From Hippasteria phrygiana (Eukaryota > Echinodermata > Asteroidea > Valvatida > Goniasteridae), in the NCBI GenBank assembly GCA_037893225.1, contig JAZGUH010000001.1, positions 744,001-808,000 of the forward strand: a stretch of 64,000 nucleotides of DNA, in the 5' to 3' direction. Shown here piece by piece: positions 1 to 10,900 of the stretch. Under the pieces are notes generated by a model. That model was not told the DNA's origin. It was given only the letters and a program-made list of their open reading frames with translations, and searched no databases. The translations under genes were made by a program, and so were the position numbers. Positions within the stretch are counted from its first letter, which is position 1. Each line of letters opens with the position of its first letter.

Positions 1-424
1 CATTTTTATTTTTTTTAAACTGACGTCGCAAAAAGGCAGCCACTGCGTACACCCACCCACAAAACTCAGCCAAATTCGTTTTTGGCCCCTCCCAAAAAAA
101 TTGCACAAAAATTTGTTTTGGCCCCCCCCCCCAAAAAAAACAAAATTGTGTTCTGGATCCGCCCTTGGGCGCATTTACTCGTCACCATTACTTGAATCCC
201 CCAGAAAAAACCACAAATACACAGTGAACATTACAAATTTGATATGCTATTTCTGAAACTTCGGTTGTAAAAATTATTTGTTTTCAACGGAGTTGTTATC
301 TGAGGAAACGAGGTCATGTGCGTAACACCCTATGACCTCATCGCGAATGAACGTCCACGCGTCGTCAAACCTGATTCCCGGTCTCTCTCGGTTCTCTCTT
401 TGTGGGGACCGGGGGAGGGTAATG
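1..424. other. Intergenic, no gene seen
   Basis: AT-rich sequence with a C run (about 123-132) next to an A run and a short end-like stretch (CTGGATCCGCC) of the kind found at DNA-transposon termini. No open frame with coding character was seen. Confidence 0.5.
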
Positions 425-464
425 TAATTAGCGTAAACCTCCCAGAACAGGTTTACGCTAATTA
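425..464. repeat. Perfect 16-bp inverted repeat (hairpin)
   Basis: The arm TAATTAGCGTAAACCT at 425-440 is repeated as its exact reverse complement at 449-464 with an 8-nt loop. No second copy was noticed in the window. It may be a foldback remnant or a DNA or RNA hairpin. Confidence 0.7.
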
Positions 465-839
465 GGGTTTATATTAATATACCAGAAATGCATTGCGCAA
501 TATTAACCAATTCAAAAACTCACCCCAAACACACGTACGTTCAACAAAATATTTTACATGCTTCAGATCTATCAAAGAGAATGAAAACAGCATCCAACGC
601 TTTAAAAAAAAGAGAGTATTACTGCGCATGCGCATACGAGGGCGAATCAAGAGCGCCAAATCCGTACTTCCTTATTCAGTTACTGCACTTATTCAGTCAC
701 TTCTTGTCAGTTTGCACCAGAGACTGGTTCCCGCCCAGGGCCGGCCCGTCATAAAAAAACAATCTGCGATTTTTAGTTTCCGTGCTATTCGCTGCAGAGA
801 CAGGTTCCCGTACGCGTTTTCCCTTAAATAAAATCCACA

Positions 840-960
840 CCACAAATTGGGAAAGAAAAAATAACTACAAACACAGTACAGGATTCAAACCCAGGCCTCG
901 TGATCCAAAACCTAACACTCGGCTATCCAATAAACGTAACCACAACAGCTCAACAAACTA
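840..960 (-). repeat. tRNA-derived SINE-like head, copy 1
   Basis: Read on the minus strand, the sequence has a box-B-like block (GGGTTTGAATCC) preceded by a tRNA-like stretch. A related copy lies at about 51015-51165 on the same strand. Both share the run around CCCAGGCCTCGTG and the AATAAAATC-CCACACCACAA flank. The box B and the second copy are seen; the SINE assignment is inferred. Confidence 0.45.
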
Positions 961-995
961 GGTTTACTAGGTATACGCACGCGATACAGCAGTCT

Positions 996-1455
996 GAGGG
1001 CCTGTTTGTTTCACACAGATCGGGAGGTGATCCGGATCATCCAGAGCCGAACGAAAACAAACAGGATCGCGAATCCCTCTCGCTATATGTTGCATGCTGG
1101 GAGAATTTGTATTACACGACAATGTCGTCTGCTTCAGATTCTCTAGGGCTAATTTTATGATAAACTATCTACTAATCTAGTATTTCCAGAAAAGTAAATA
1201 AATCGTACATAGCTTTAATAACAAAAATACACTGTAAAAGAATTATGAGTAAATACTGTCAAAATATCTCGTTAAATGCTTCAAATCTACGAAAAAATAC
1301 CGCCACTTTTCTCTGTCCGTCTCGCACGTCGCCATCTTGGATCTTGCGAACCCACCTCGCGAGCAGGATCACTAAAAACGTGATCCGGAGCAGCTTTCGA
1401 CGCTCCGGATCACTGATCGCGCTCCGGATCTGCGTGAAACAAACACGTCGCCCTC
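996..1455. mobile_element. MITE with GAGGGC termini and a TTTGTTTCAC block
   Basis: The ends are inverted repeats. GAGGGCCTGTTTGTTTCACA at the left matches the reverse complement of the right end, which carries TGAAACAAACACGTCGCCCTC. GGATC/GATCC-rich subterminal blocks follow. A shorter relative lies at 11309-11446. There is no transposase frame. The superfamily is not assigned because no clear target duplication could be seen. Confidence 0.55.
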
Positions 1456-1508
1456 AATGAGGTCAGAGCTCGGCTCTGGATAAGGTCACCATTGATCCAT
1501 TATTGACA

Positions 1509-1715
1509 ATAAGCCAGTTCGGCATTTCAAAGGTCAAAGGTTAATCGGGATAAAATTGCAGACGTAATGTCACGCGAACGCCCATTCTGATTGAATTGAA
1601 CACGTGAGCGCATGTGCGACCACCTTTCGTGTCCACACGCGCGCATTAGGTCAAGGGTCATTCGGGAAAATTTGTCATTGTGCATATGCGCAGTTGAAAT
1701 AGCGAAATGGCTTAT
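1509..1715. mobile_element. MITE with ATAAGCCA inverted ends, copy 1
   Basis: The ends form an inverted repeat, ATAAGCCAGTTCGGCATTTC against ATAAGCCATTTCGCTATTTC. Related copies lie at 30925-31124 and 42588-42802, in the opposite internal orientation. Shared internal blocks include TTTTATCCCGA and a GCGTAACATC-like run. No coding capacity. Confidence 0.65.
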
Positions 1716-1740
1716 GATAATCACGGACGTATATAAATAT

Positions 1741-1871
1741 GTAAGCACTTATCCAAAACCACCAAAATGACATCGTCATGTATTACTGAAAATGCACCAG
1801 GCCTTATTGAATAGGCACAAGGCGCGATGCGCGCGACGATGTCATTTAGGTGGTTCTGGATAAGTGCTTAC
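1741..1871. mobile_element. Foldback MITE (GTAAGCACTTATCC), copy 1
   Basis: About 130 bp built almost entirely of two inverted arms: GTAAGCACTTATCC, then an AACCACC block and ATGACATCGTC, mirrored on the right. The centre holds GGCCTTATTGAATAGGCAC. A second copy with the centre inverted lies at 2305-2439. Confidence 0.75.
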
Positions 1872-2304
1872 CATATATAACGTCCGTGATGATAATGGTG
1901 ATCAATGGAGGCCACTATCTAGCGCCATCTATTGATAGCTTATAGTATACCCACACTTCTAAAAACGTACACAAACATTGTCAGATAATTTGTCGTACGC
2001 AGGCTAGGCCCGTCGTCAGCTCCAGGCATCAAGGGCGGAGGGCCCGGGGGGCACAGTGCCAGCTCGGGTCCACCTCACAAGAAAAAAACAACACGCCGCT
2101 TTTTGTTTTTGGCAATGGGGTGGGGGTAGGGGAATTGGTTGGGGATCCCCTTAGCGGCGGGTCAGGGCCCAATTTCACGGCGCTGCTAAGCACACGTTTT
2201 ATGCTAACCGAGCCCCTCTTAGCAAATTTATCATTTAACGGCGACCGTAAGCAGACGTTTTCTGCTTAAAGGGCTTAGCACACCAAAAGGCGCAGGCACG
2301 CCAT

Positions 2305-2439
2305 GGGTAAGCACTTATCAAGAACCACCAAAATGACATCGTCGCGCGCATCGCGCCTTGTGCCTATTCAATAAGGCCTTGTGCATTTTCATCAATACAT
2401 GACGATGTCATTTTGGTGGTTCTGGATAAGTGCTTACCC
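2305..2439. mobile_element. Foldback MITE (GTAAGCACTTATCC), copy 2
   Basis: Same element as at 1741-1871 with the centre in the opposite orientation (GTGCCTATTCAATAAGGCC). Both arms are nearly intact, so the RNA or single strand would fold into a long hairpin. Confidence 0.75.
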
Positions 2440-4440
2440 ACGCGCGCCAACCGGCCTCAGATTTTGTGCTAAAGGCCGCCATCTTGTTTAACGTACATGT
2501 ATCGATATACAGAATTACAAACAAAAAGTATGGTTTTGCGACGGTCCCCGGCCCCCAAGAGCAAGAGTGTACCATGACAGGGAAAATCACTTCGAGATGT
2601 AGGCTACTCGGAAACGCAAGTGTGGGCGCGGTACCGATTTCGGCCACAAACAAATATTGTTGTTGACTGGAATTGTCTCCGATGCCATCCATCACACAAC
2701 GGAACATGGCCCTACCACCACTGCTGCAAGTTTGTCTGGCCGGCAATAGTGGTGGGAGACACTGTCCCAAGGGTCTGCCCACCCACGGCTGGGGGGGGGG
2801 GGGGGGGGCATTGATGGTCAAAGCACTCATCCAAGTGCTCGGCAATGAAAGAAAACAAATTATAAAATTCACTGATCCCCAAAACGGGGAAAGGTTGATG
2901 AACCTAAAACAGTTAGGATTCTTCAGAGTGGCTGGTAATTATGTTTTAAACGAACGATCTTTTGATTAAAGATGGTTTCTAATGTTGTTAAGTATTAACG
3001 AACGTTTTTCCTTTGCAAATAAAAAATAGCTGGGAGGGTAGATCGGTTGTGGAAGGCCAAGTTTTAATACTCACAGTAACGTCAGTTTTCCTGACAAGCG
3101 TTGCTATAGTGCTGACATATGCAGGAAGCTTCTATTGCAGAAAATATCATTTAAGTCGAGGAAAGGGGTGATTTGTACGTACGTGTCCAACTTTTGAGCC
3201 GTGACTTTCATTAAAGTTTTCCCGTGAAGACGACTCTCACATTGACTGCACTTATGTTTTTACTTTGTACATGCGGCACGTACATGTGTACGTACGTACG
3301 TATACACGTGGGTGGGTAAGGCCTAATGCAAAAAATTGCGGAACGAACCAATCGATAAATATATACAATGTATCATTTTGAGAGAGGGCAATAGGTCAAT
3401 CCAGTGCAGCTGGCCTACCATTTACAATGTATAAACAAAAAGGGGGATATGGTGTACATGTATCAGGGTTCAAATCAGCTGGCCTAATTTTTGTAATAGT
3501 TCAAGTTTGCGAAGGTAGCCTACTCATTAAAAAAACAAGGGTTGAATAATACACATGTTAATATACGTCATAAACCGTACATTTTCAAAAATGTATATTT
3601 TTCAACAATAAAATACATTTCAAATTTCTGTGCAAGATGTACAAATAAATACAAACTTTAAATATGAAGATAGCTATTAAGTATAGCATTTTACGTGTTT
3701 AAAAAAACAACGCTCAATATTTTATTTCACCATTAACTTAAATTGTGAAAAGCGTTCTTTGAAAAAACAACTACAGATCCATAATATTTATTAAATTTCA
3801 GGGTTCCCCAAAGTCGAAAAGGGCGAAGACTTTCGCTTTCCTTCCCAGCTTACGTCATTTTTGCAGACAACGAAAACCGTGCACACTAGCAGACGACGCA
3901 TTTATCGGATGCGCGCGCATGTATTTTTGTGCTAAGTATAGCATCCGTGAAAAGTTCGCCTTGGAATACGCTTACGCGTAAGCAAATTTTTCTGCTACGG
4001 TTAGCACGAAAATTTGCTTAACGGTAAGCAAAGTTATACCAGTAGCTATAGGTAGGGTGGCTGCAATGCAATTTTTATTGTGTATATCGATGAAATAAAG
4101 TTTTTGAAACACAACTGTGTGTTGTTTGTATTTTTTATTTCGCGTAGGCTAAGCATTTGAAAATATTTTTTTTATTGCGGGAGGGGGTCAGCCCCGCCCA
4201 TCAAGTGGTAACGCCGATGTGATGTCATCCCGGGAACCGAGCGTGCGTTGCATTGACATGCACGTGTGTTTTGCTGTCGCGGAAAGCGTTTCAGTGTTTT
4301 GCGAATGTTTTTCGTCGATAATACCGTGTCGTTGTGTTGCTGCTTGATTCAGCAACACCACTAAGGATGGTGTCAGTCTTCACCTCTTTCCAGTAGAACT
4401 GAAATACCGTCGTATTTGGACTCGGAGAGTGTTATTTAGC
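2440..4440. other. Intergenic, no gene seen
   Basis: Contains a G run at about 2791-2809, which may be unstable or mis-sized, and GTAAGCA/GCTTAC-rich inverted motifs near 3970-4030. Frames here are short and have no recognisable protein motif. Confidence 0.5.
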
Positions 4441-4625
4441 CTAGCAATCGTTGTTTTCAAGTCTTTCACGCGTTCCGCATCGGGAGTCCGATTCGGAGTC
4501 TTCAGTAGTTTCGCTGTTACTCTCACCTTCTGGCTCGTACATGTACGGAAGAGCTCCAAGATCCTCCTCTTCCTCGCCCCAATAATGTTCCGAAGAAGTG
4601 TCTGAATCAACAAGTCTAAAATCGA
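4441..4625 (-). pseudogene. Possible frameshifted acidic protein fragment with LPYMYEPEG
   Basis: On the minus strand one frame reads as a Ser/Asp/Glu-rich stretch containing LPYMYEPEG and ends at a TAG (4441-4443). The upstream acidic run around SFGSESDN lies in a different frame, and a TGA precedes the open stretch in this frame, so either an intron or a frameshift separates them. An acidic run around a PYxFEP-like motif is, as I recall, typical of the multicopy invertebrate P2X7-C-terminal-like (ballast-domain) proteins. The cysteine-rich part of that family was not found here. Family assignment is tentative. Confidence 0.25.
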
Positions 4626-4751
4626 CACTTGATTGTCAGATTCAGATCCAAAAGATTCTGTTTGGTCGGACCATATTTGCGCTATGTGTAAGAACATGGA
4701 GAAATAAAACACATGGTAAGAACGACAATATCGTGTAGGCCCGGGAACCAC

Positions 4752-6066
4752 TCTAAACAGGTTTTGTTATTTTAACGATAGAGGGCGTACTTACAATCTC
4801 TGCTCCAGTTGAACATGTACAATGTACTATGTACATGTATACATGTCACTATGAACATCCGACAAAAGAAGAACGGGGCACTAACAATGAACATCCATTG
4901 TTGTTCACAGCGTGTTCTTCAACTGGGGCCTTAACAAAGGCAGCCTTCGCGCGACTGTCCAGTCCCTTCGTAATTTCCTTCCTTTCAAGGAAGGTCCCGC
5001 TGTAAAGCCGGGTTGTTTATTGTTTTGAATATGCAAGCGAGGATTTGTGTGGCGCAAATTTGCATCCGACTTCATGGTTACACCCCCCCCCCCCCCCACA
5101 AAACAAAAACACCGAACACCTAAATTAAACACGCCAGTACATACATGCACATGCATACATACAAGTTTCTCAAAAAAATAACATCACAGGAATCGCTAGT
5201 TTAGTTTTCCATTTTTTTATTTGAAGCATAAAGGTCTATGAAATATTTACATAGATCTATGTACAATATCATTTACAATATTTACACTGTTTAGAACAGA
5301 GGACAATGGTAGTTTAACCCAGTGTTTTCATGGGGAGATACACTTAATACGACCTTTAAAGATTGAATTGAAGCAAATTGTTCAGAAGTAATATCCTCCC
5401 CAATTTGTTATGGGGTATACGTACATACAAAATGGCAGAATTCACCATGTTAAAGGGATCACAAGGACAAAACTTTTTTTTCAACCGTCACTTTTTCATG
5501 GTTCAGTCCACGTCAGGTCTCATTTAAGTCACTTTTGGTTACATTTTCAAATTCACCCATTAGTCAGTCCCAACACTTCAACTGGGTTGAACATCTGTAA
5601 TGAAAAACTACTCAGTTACTCGGTATGAAAACCCACGAGTGTACTCTTGGGTTGTTCAGAGTACAGGGAACATCTACACTTGATCAAAGCCCGTTTGTTT
5701 TCAATTTTTACCCAAGGGCATCCCACAAAGACCGAATACCATGTGGGCTTGTCCAGCAAATGTTACAGCTGAGAAATGGGTGAATTTGATGTCTCTTGCT
5801 CAAGTCCTCTTCAGGGGTGATGCTCTAGCTTGAAGTAAACAAATACATGTGCACATCAGTATTGGCATGAAATGGTCATTTGAAATTTAAATGTATGTTT
5901 ACACACATGGACATGCTTCAGGCATAAGACTGTACAATGCCATATGCATGGCCAGTCACAGTGGTTTATTTCAAACCAGTGAATAGTCAAATATGACAAA
6001 TGCACAAAATATTATAAAGAGCGCATTCTGAAGTTTTAAATCTCATTCATTGTTTTTCTTTATCTT
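4752..6066. other. Intergenic, no gene seen
   Basis: AT-rich sequence with a C run at about 5082-5098 and several ACATGTA-type runs. No coding frame, tRNA or inverted-end element was recognised. Confidence 0.5.
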
Positions 6067-6147
6067 AGGGCATCCCTTTTTTTATTTCTTTGGTTCTCAT
6101 CGCAAGAAAAACAATATGAGAACCACAGAAAAAAAAAGGGACGCCCT
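6067..6147. repeat. Hairpin-forming inverted repeat, about 33-bp arms
   Basis: The left arm starts AGGGCATCCC, continues through a T run and ends GGTTCTCAT. The right arm mirrors it (ATGAGAACC, A run, GGGACGCCCT), with a loop of roughly 15 nt. A few mismatches occur. It is probably a very short foldback element; no other copy was noticed. Confidence 0.65.
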
Positions 6148-6308
6148 TAGTACAAGGTCCTGTGAAACTGGCTGGTCCCAGAGACCTCGATGTAACAAGT
6201 TACTGTACTGAACATTGCACAATGTTTTTTTCTTGTATTTTTTTTTTTTAATTCAAATGGTCACTTCAATCAAATGTACATGTAGCATCCCACTACAAAA
6301 CAAAAACA

Positions 6309-8760
6309 TCACCCCGGACTTTTTAAGAGCAGTCCTGTAAATGTTACTGGTCGAGTAAACATGTCGGCCAAACCGTGACTTGAGAAATCGAGATGTTGAA
6401 AATGGGTCGCTTCCTGTAAATGAATAAAAGGACACATTTTAATTAAAGACAACCCCTCCCCCCTCCCCCCCCCCGAAAATCAAAGTGATGATTTATCCTT
6501 GATCTTGACTAAATCCTTGCGGGTGAATTCTGCTCTGTACTTGTAATTTCTTCAATGACTGAATAATTTGCTTCAATGACAAATATTAAATTCTGCATTG
6601 TCAAGGATTGCCGAATCAATCACTGGACAGTAATTAAGGCATAGTTTAAAACTTACAAGTTGTAGATTTTGTGTTTCCAGTGCGACTATCAATCAGTTCA
6701 ACTTTCATCACACCCGAGATATGGGTCATTTAATAAATTTGGGGTCCAAAAGTGTGCAAAGTACCTGCCAAACACGTACAAATATTGTGAAGTCAATTTT
6801 GATGATATATACATGTATGTAACTTGATGGGAAATTACACAGGTCAGGTGCAACAGGGACACCAAAAAATGTCACTTTTGGATAGGGCTGTTCATTTTCC
6901 AATTTAGTATTTGATTATTCGAAAATGGGTTTGACCGAATATTCGATACTCGCCATCAAGTTTTTCACGCGTCAGCTGCAACTGCATGTTGCGCTGGTAA
7001 AAAGTTGCAAGCAAAGCATGCAGGTGTTTTACGTGCAGCATTCGATATAATATCAATTTATTATGCAACGTCAAATATTACGGGCGTATAACGTTCTGAT
7101 AACAAGAAATCGAACTCCAGCCTGCGCATTAAAAGGGTTTTTACGCACGGGAACAAACCTTCCACAAAAAGTAACCATCGACAAAAATGCGGCATTTGAC
7201 ACTGCTAAGTGCCGTAACTTTTCTATTAAAACGGCATCAGAGTTATCTTTACGTGCATATTCGAACAGGCGAAAAATGCATTTGAATATTCAGTTGACTA
7301 TCGAATATTCAAAATATTCGGGACAGCCCTACTTTTGGACCCCAAATTTATGGAATGACTGATATCCAGCTTTGATTCATGAAAATCCTTGATAATCCAG
7401 TCTGGTTACATGCAATATTTAAATGCAATCTGACACTTCAATGTACATGTAACAATGAACCCACGAGCTTAATCTTAACAGGGCTTTTATCTTTGAACTG
7501 AACATAATCCTTACAAGTAAGGATCTTCAAATCAGTTCAAAATAAACTTTGGGTAATAGTTTCTTTTGTGTAGGAGTGTTTTTTTTTTTAATTTCAACTT
7601 TTGAATCAACAAGTGTAATTGAACAGGACAAGTCCAAAAGTGTCAATTCCTTCATTTAAGCAACAAAACAAAAGCCCCATTTCCAAAATTCTGCATACAC
7701 CAATCCCCAAAAGCAAACTAATTCAAACTTTAACTTCCAAACTAATGGTTCAGTTCAAATTAAAGCGCTTTAAAACAAGCCAAATAACAAAATGTACCAT
7801 CACAACTTACACTGCATTTTTACATTACCTTTACGAAATACATTAGAGGTGTTAAGGAAAGATTCCAAGACACGCCCACCTGCCACATCTTAGCAAGACA
7901 GTCTCTCTTTGGATTCCAGCTTCACCGGCATGGGAAAAATAAATGGGCTATCAATAGAATTTGCTGGGGCTGATGGTCTTTTTTTAGTTACAATTCTTAG
8001 GATTATATTCCATTTTTGTTCATATGCTCAGTAACTACGCAATAACAAATCTTGGTAAAGAACTTCCACTTTACAACTTTGAATGTGATCAAACTCAACA
8101 TTCTAAACAGAACAATACAATTTGCTGAAAAAGTCACAAATTTAATCTGAAGATGTTTTGGCACTGCACTTGTAATCATTGCTTTAATCTGAGGTACAGT
8201 GCTCGTACCCCAAGTGAATGCCTAGGACGTTAGGGTTAATACAAAAATGCTTTAAAAAAAATTTACAACTGGGAAAGAAAACACTACTTGCACAACTTAC
8301 ACAAGTATTTTATTTTTTCCACCTGTAAATTGTGATAAACTGATGCTTACCAAAGATTTTAAGGTTGGCAAAAGGTGCAGGCCAACATGAGCAAGATCTC
8401 GCAAGCCATCAACCAAATGGTCGACGCTTTCCTGTAAAAAAAAGACAATGAACTGAATGTGTTAGATTGGCATGTTAATATGCAAATGATGCAACCCAGG
8501 GAACGGCTACCGAGGTCAAGTCGCCCTTTCACAACCTCTTGTGGATGTGGTTTTCGACTTGGGTGTCTAGTATAACCCACATTCCTCACATGGAGAACTT
8601 TCCTGCGAACGATTGGACACCCCATTTGAAAAATGGAGGTTAAAGTCATAGACACAGAAATACTGAACTTACCAGAAAGTACTTTTGTTCAACCCACAAG
8701 CTGCTTACTCTTGCACATTCGCCTGGCCAAACCCCATCTTTGCAGAAATCCACCAAACTG
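6309..8760 (-). CDS. Putative multi-exon gene, product unknown (three 3' exons)
   Basis: I do not recognise this protein. Three minus-strand exon candidates have good splice sites and matching phases. Exon a is 8673-8760, with donor GTAAGT, and ends in phase 0 after QKYFL. Exon b is 8351-8431, with a T8ACAG acceptor and GTAAGC donor, 27 codons, reading an amphipathic helix around HLVDGLRDLAHVGLHLLPTL. Exon c is 6309-6413, with acceptor TTATTCATTTACAG, 34 codons then TGA, followed by an AATTAAA signal near 6240. A hAT-like insertion (6883-7331) lies in the intron between b and c. The 5' exons are missing; the gene may begin just after CREBZF, or these may be alternative 3' exons of CREBZF. RNA evidence would decide. 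Confidence 0.3.
6883..7331. mobile_element. hAT-like MITE, TAGGGCTG family, copy 1 with perfect 8-bp TSD
   Basis: The termini are TAGGGCTGTTC and GGACAGCCCTA. The 8-bp direct repeat CTTTTGGA flanks the element exactly (6875-6882 and 7332-7339). Subterminal regions are rich in GAATATTCG. The interior shares blocks such as TTTTTCACGCGTCAGCTGCA with the copies at 18604, 22547 and 61483. An 8-bp duplication is characteristic of hAT insertion. No transposase frame, so it is non-autonomous. Confidence 0.9.
7340..8340. other. Intergenic or intronic, nothing recognised
   Basis: AT-rich, mostly unique-looking sequence between a hAT-like element and candidate exon b. If the putative minus-strand gene is real, this is part of its intron. 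Nothing else was recognised. Confidence 0.4.
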
Positions 8761-9567
8761 CTGCTCAAAAATGGCCGAGTCAAAATGGAATGCCAAGAGG
8801 CATCAATTTTGAAAATACACTTGGAACCTGAATTCGAGCTTGAATAAAAAGGCATATTAAATGACAGGTTGGTCATCAATATACAACTTGATTAAAGAAA
8901 ATTGAATCGTGGGTCACAACTTGCACTTTCTAGTAAATTATAAGGACCTTTTGGGAAAAAACACATTTAACATGCCAAATTCCATTAACTTTGCTTTAAA
9001 CAAGTTCTTGTCCACCTAACGCACCGAGTATGTACATGTATATGCTCATTTTTTAATAGTTGATTACAAATTGTACAACAGTATAATTTCATTTCAGGGC
9101 CAGTGTAGTCAATGTAATATCCATGGTCCACTGCTTGAATACAAAACACATGTACATGTGCTGCAAGTTTGATTTGATTTTGTAACTTCAAACAAAAATT
9201 ACTTTTAAAAACCCAAGTTAAAGTATAAATGTTAAAGGACCTCAAGGACAGAAACTAAACTGGCCCTGACATTTTGTGTAAGCCCTCCTGCATCCTGGGC
9301 CTTGCGAAGCATCTTCCGAGCTTGAATTCTGGTCATCCAGTCAGATCTCGACTGCATGCAGCTACTGGTCAACATCAGGACATCCTCGGTGCAGGCCTAG
9401 CCTGTAGGGCTGGATCTCCAAGCTTGATGGCTGTCAATTCACATCTCCTGTGTTCACACCTTCCAGATTTGGCCAGTATCTACAAAAAGAGCTGACATAC
9501 TTACATCCGTACACCATTATCTATACATTGTAAATGTACATGTGGTCTGCCTGTTCTTGAACTAGGT

Positions 9568-10533
9568 TCAAGGCTGATCTTTCCTGGCACAGCTTGCGCA
9601 GAATTTCAGCAATGTCATCTCACCATTCACATGGACACAAACCCCGCCGCTACTGCTGGAAGTCGAGGCTTCATCTTGCTTGTCAGCATCACCATTGAAG
9701 TTGGTGCTGAGGAGAACATCACTCTGGTCCATCTTCTTCAATAGTCCGGACAGGGCACTCTGGTTGAACAGTACCTTGCGGAGATACCCAACTTCCTCTT
9801 CCAAGGAGACAATCTTCTTCTTGGCTAGGCTGGACTCTTTCTTCAACCGGGAATTCTCCTCGGAGAGTTGCAAGTTCATGTCTTCCAAAGCCTGAAGGTA
9901 CTGCTTCTTCTTCTGACGATTCTCGCGGGCAGCAACGGCATTTTTGCTATTTTTTCTGTTCTTGGTTTTGCACCACGGCCCACTCAGACTGTTGATGCCA
10001 ATGTTCGTGCTCCGGGTGACACTTTGCCGCCTTCTTGGGCTAATTTGTTCATCATATTCATCTCCATCTTCTTTCATATCTTTGATGTCAGAATCCTGAA
10101 GGAGGTATTCCAACAAATCTTCAGCCTCATCCGTCATGTCGAAGTTTGAATGGCGGGGAGAGCTGGACGGCTCGGAACCAGAGACAGATGCTGTCATCGA
10201 CATTGGCGATGGGCTTCGGAAGGGCTCCGGCTTTACAATCGTCTGAGGCTTCGTACTGTAAGTATGGTCAGTATCCCTCAAACCAATGGTCGAGTTGAAG
10301 GCGTCACCTTCAAAATCGAGATTGAAAAAATTCTCACTTTCTTCATTGCGAGAGTTTAGGCTTGCGAGAGTGGGTGCAGTCAAATCAGACGCAAAGGAGG
10401 GCAAGTCAGTTACGACTGTGGGTTCAGCGCTTTCAAAGTCAAGCTGGTTTTGATCTTGAGTTTCATCAAACTCATCAAAAAGGAGGTCGAACTGCGGCTG
10501 CCCCTCAAAATATGATTGAAATGTCGACTCCAT
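9568..10533 (-). CDS. CREBZF: CREBZF/Zhangfei-like bZIP transcription factor
   Basis: Single-exon 321-aa protein, near the size of human CREBZF, whose coding region I also recall as intronless. I chose the ATG at 10533: it lies in a good context (AAAAAGATGG), and no ATG occurs in frame between it and the upstream stop at 10618-10620. Residues 89-92 are DHTY, matching the HCF-1-binding motif [DE]HxY. The bZIP lies at about 191-268. Its basic region NAVAARENR (198-206) keeps the DNA-contacting Asn and Arg. Zipper positions are L216, L223, L230, A237, L244 and L251, followed by YLRKVL as in CREBZF proteins. The C-terminus has a KFCASCARK motif (310-318). CREBZF proteins act in the nucleus with HCF-1 and other bZIP partners in stress signalling; that role is inferred from the family. 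A possible ATTAAA signal lies at 9052-9057. Confidence 0.88.
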   Translation of the reverse strand: MESTFQSYFEGQPQFDLLFDEFDETQDQNQLDFESAEPTVVTDLPSFASDLTAPTLASLNSRNEESENFFNLDFEGDAFNSTIGLRDTDHTYSTKPQTIVKPEPFRSPSPMSMTASVSGSEPSSSPRHSNFDMTDEAEDLLEYLLQDSDIKDMKEDGDEYDEQISPRRRQSVTRSTNIGINSLSGPWCKTKNRKNSKNAVAARENRQKKKQYLQALEDMNLQLSEENSRLKKESSLAKKKIVSLEEEVGYLRKVLFNQSALSGLLKKMDQSDVLLSTNFNGDADKQDEASTSSSSGGVCVHVNGEMTLLKFCASCARKDQP

Positions 10534-10619
10534 CTTTTTTTGTTTTTCAGGTTTCAAAAATTTAACACACAACCAGTCCTCGTCGAGTTCGATCAAAATT
10601 AATGATTCTCTGGGTTCTT

Positions 10620-10900
10620 AAAAAGGGTTATGTTTTGAGAGAATCCCACTACGTTTTTCTCAAACACTCTTATGAAAAAGACAGTGCATGCAATCTTACA
10701 TATCTTACCAAACTTGACGCTTAAACACTTCCATTTACGTCTTTTCTCTCATGCGCGGCGAAGCAAATGGCCGGCAAGCAACAAATGTGAAATCGACTCG
10801 TCTCCGCAAGAGCTGATTGGTTAATGCAGTTCACATGGTGGTCAGAGCGGGATGTTAATTGGCTGGTATTTCTGAGGGGTGACATCATACAATGAACGTC
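10620..10900 (-). promoter_or_regulatory. Likely CREBZF promoter with two CCAAT boxes and a CRE-like site
   Basis: Upstream of the CREBZF start the minus strand has AACCAATCAG (around 10812-10821), a second GCCAAT (around 10857-10863) and TGATGTCA (around 10880-10888), which resembles a CRE/ATF site. No TATA box was obvious. Such sites suit a stress-regulated bZIP gene, but the start site is not known. Confidence 0.4.

Noticed and set aside
9241..9400. Possible further exon on the minus strand (reading WMTRIQARKMLRKAQDAGG)
   Set aside because: In-frame stop upstream and no convincing acceptor or donor; more likely CREBZF 3' UTR.
9680..10565. Plus-strand frames over CREBZF
   Set aside because: Antisense shadows; the minus strand encodes the bZIP.
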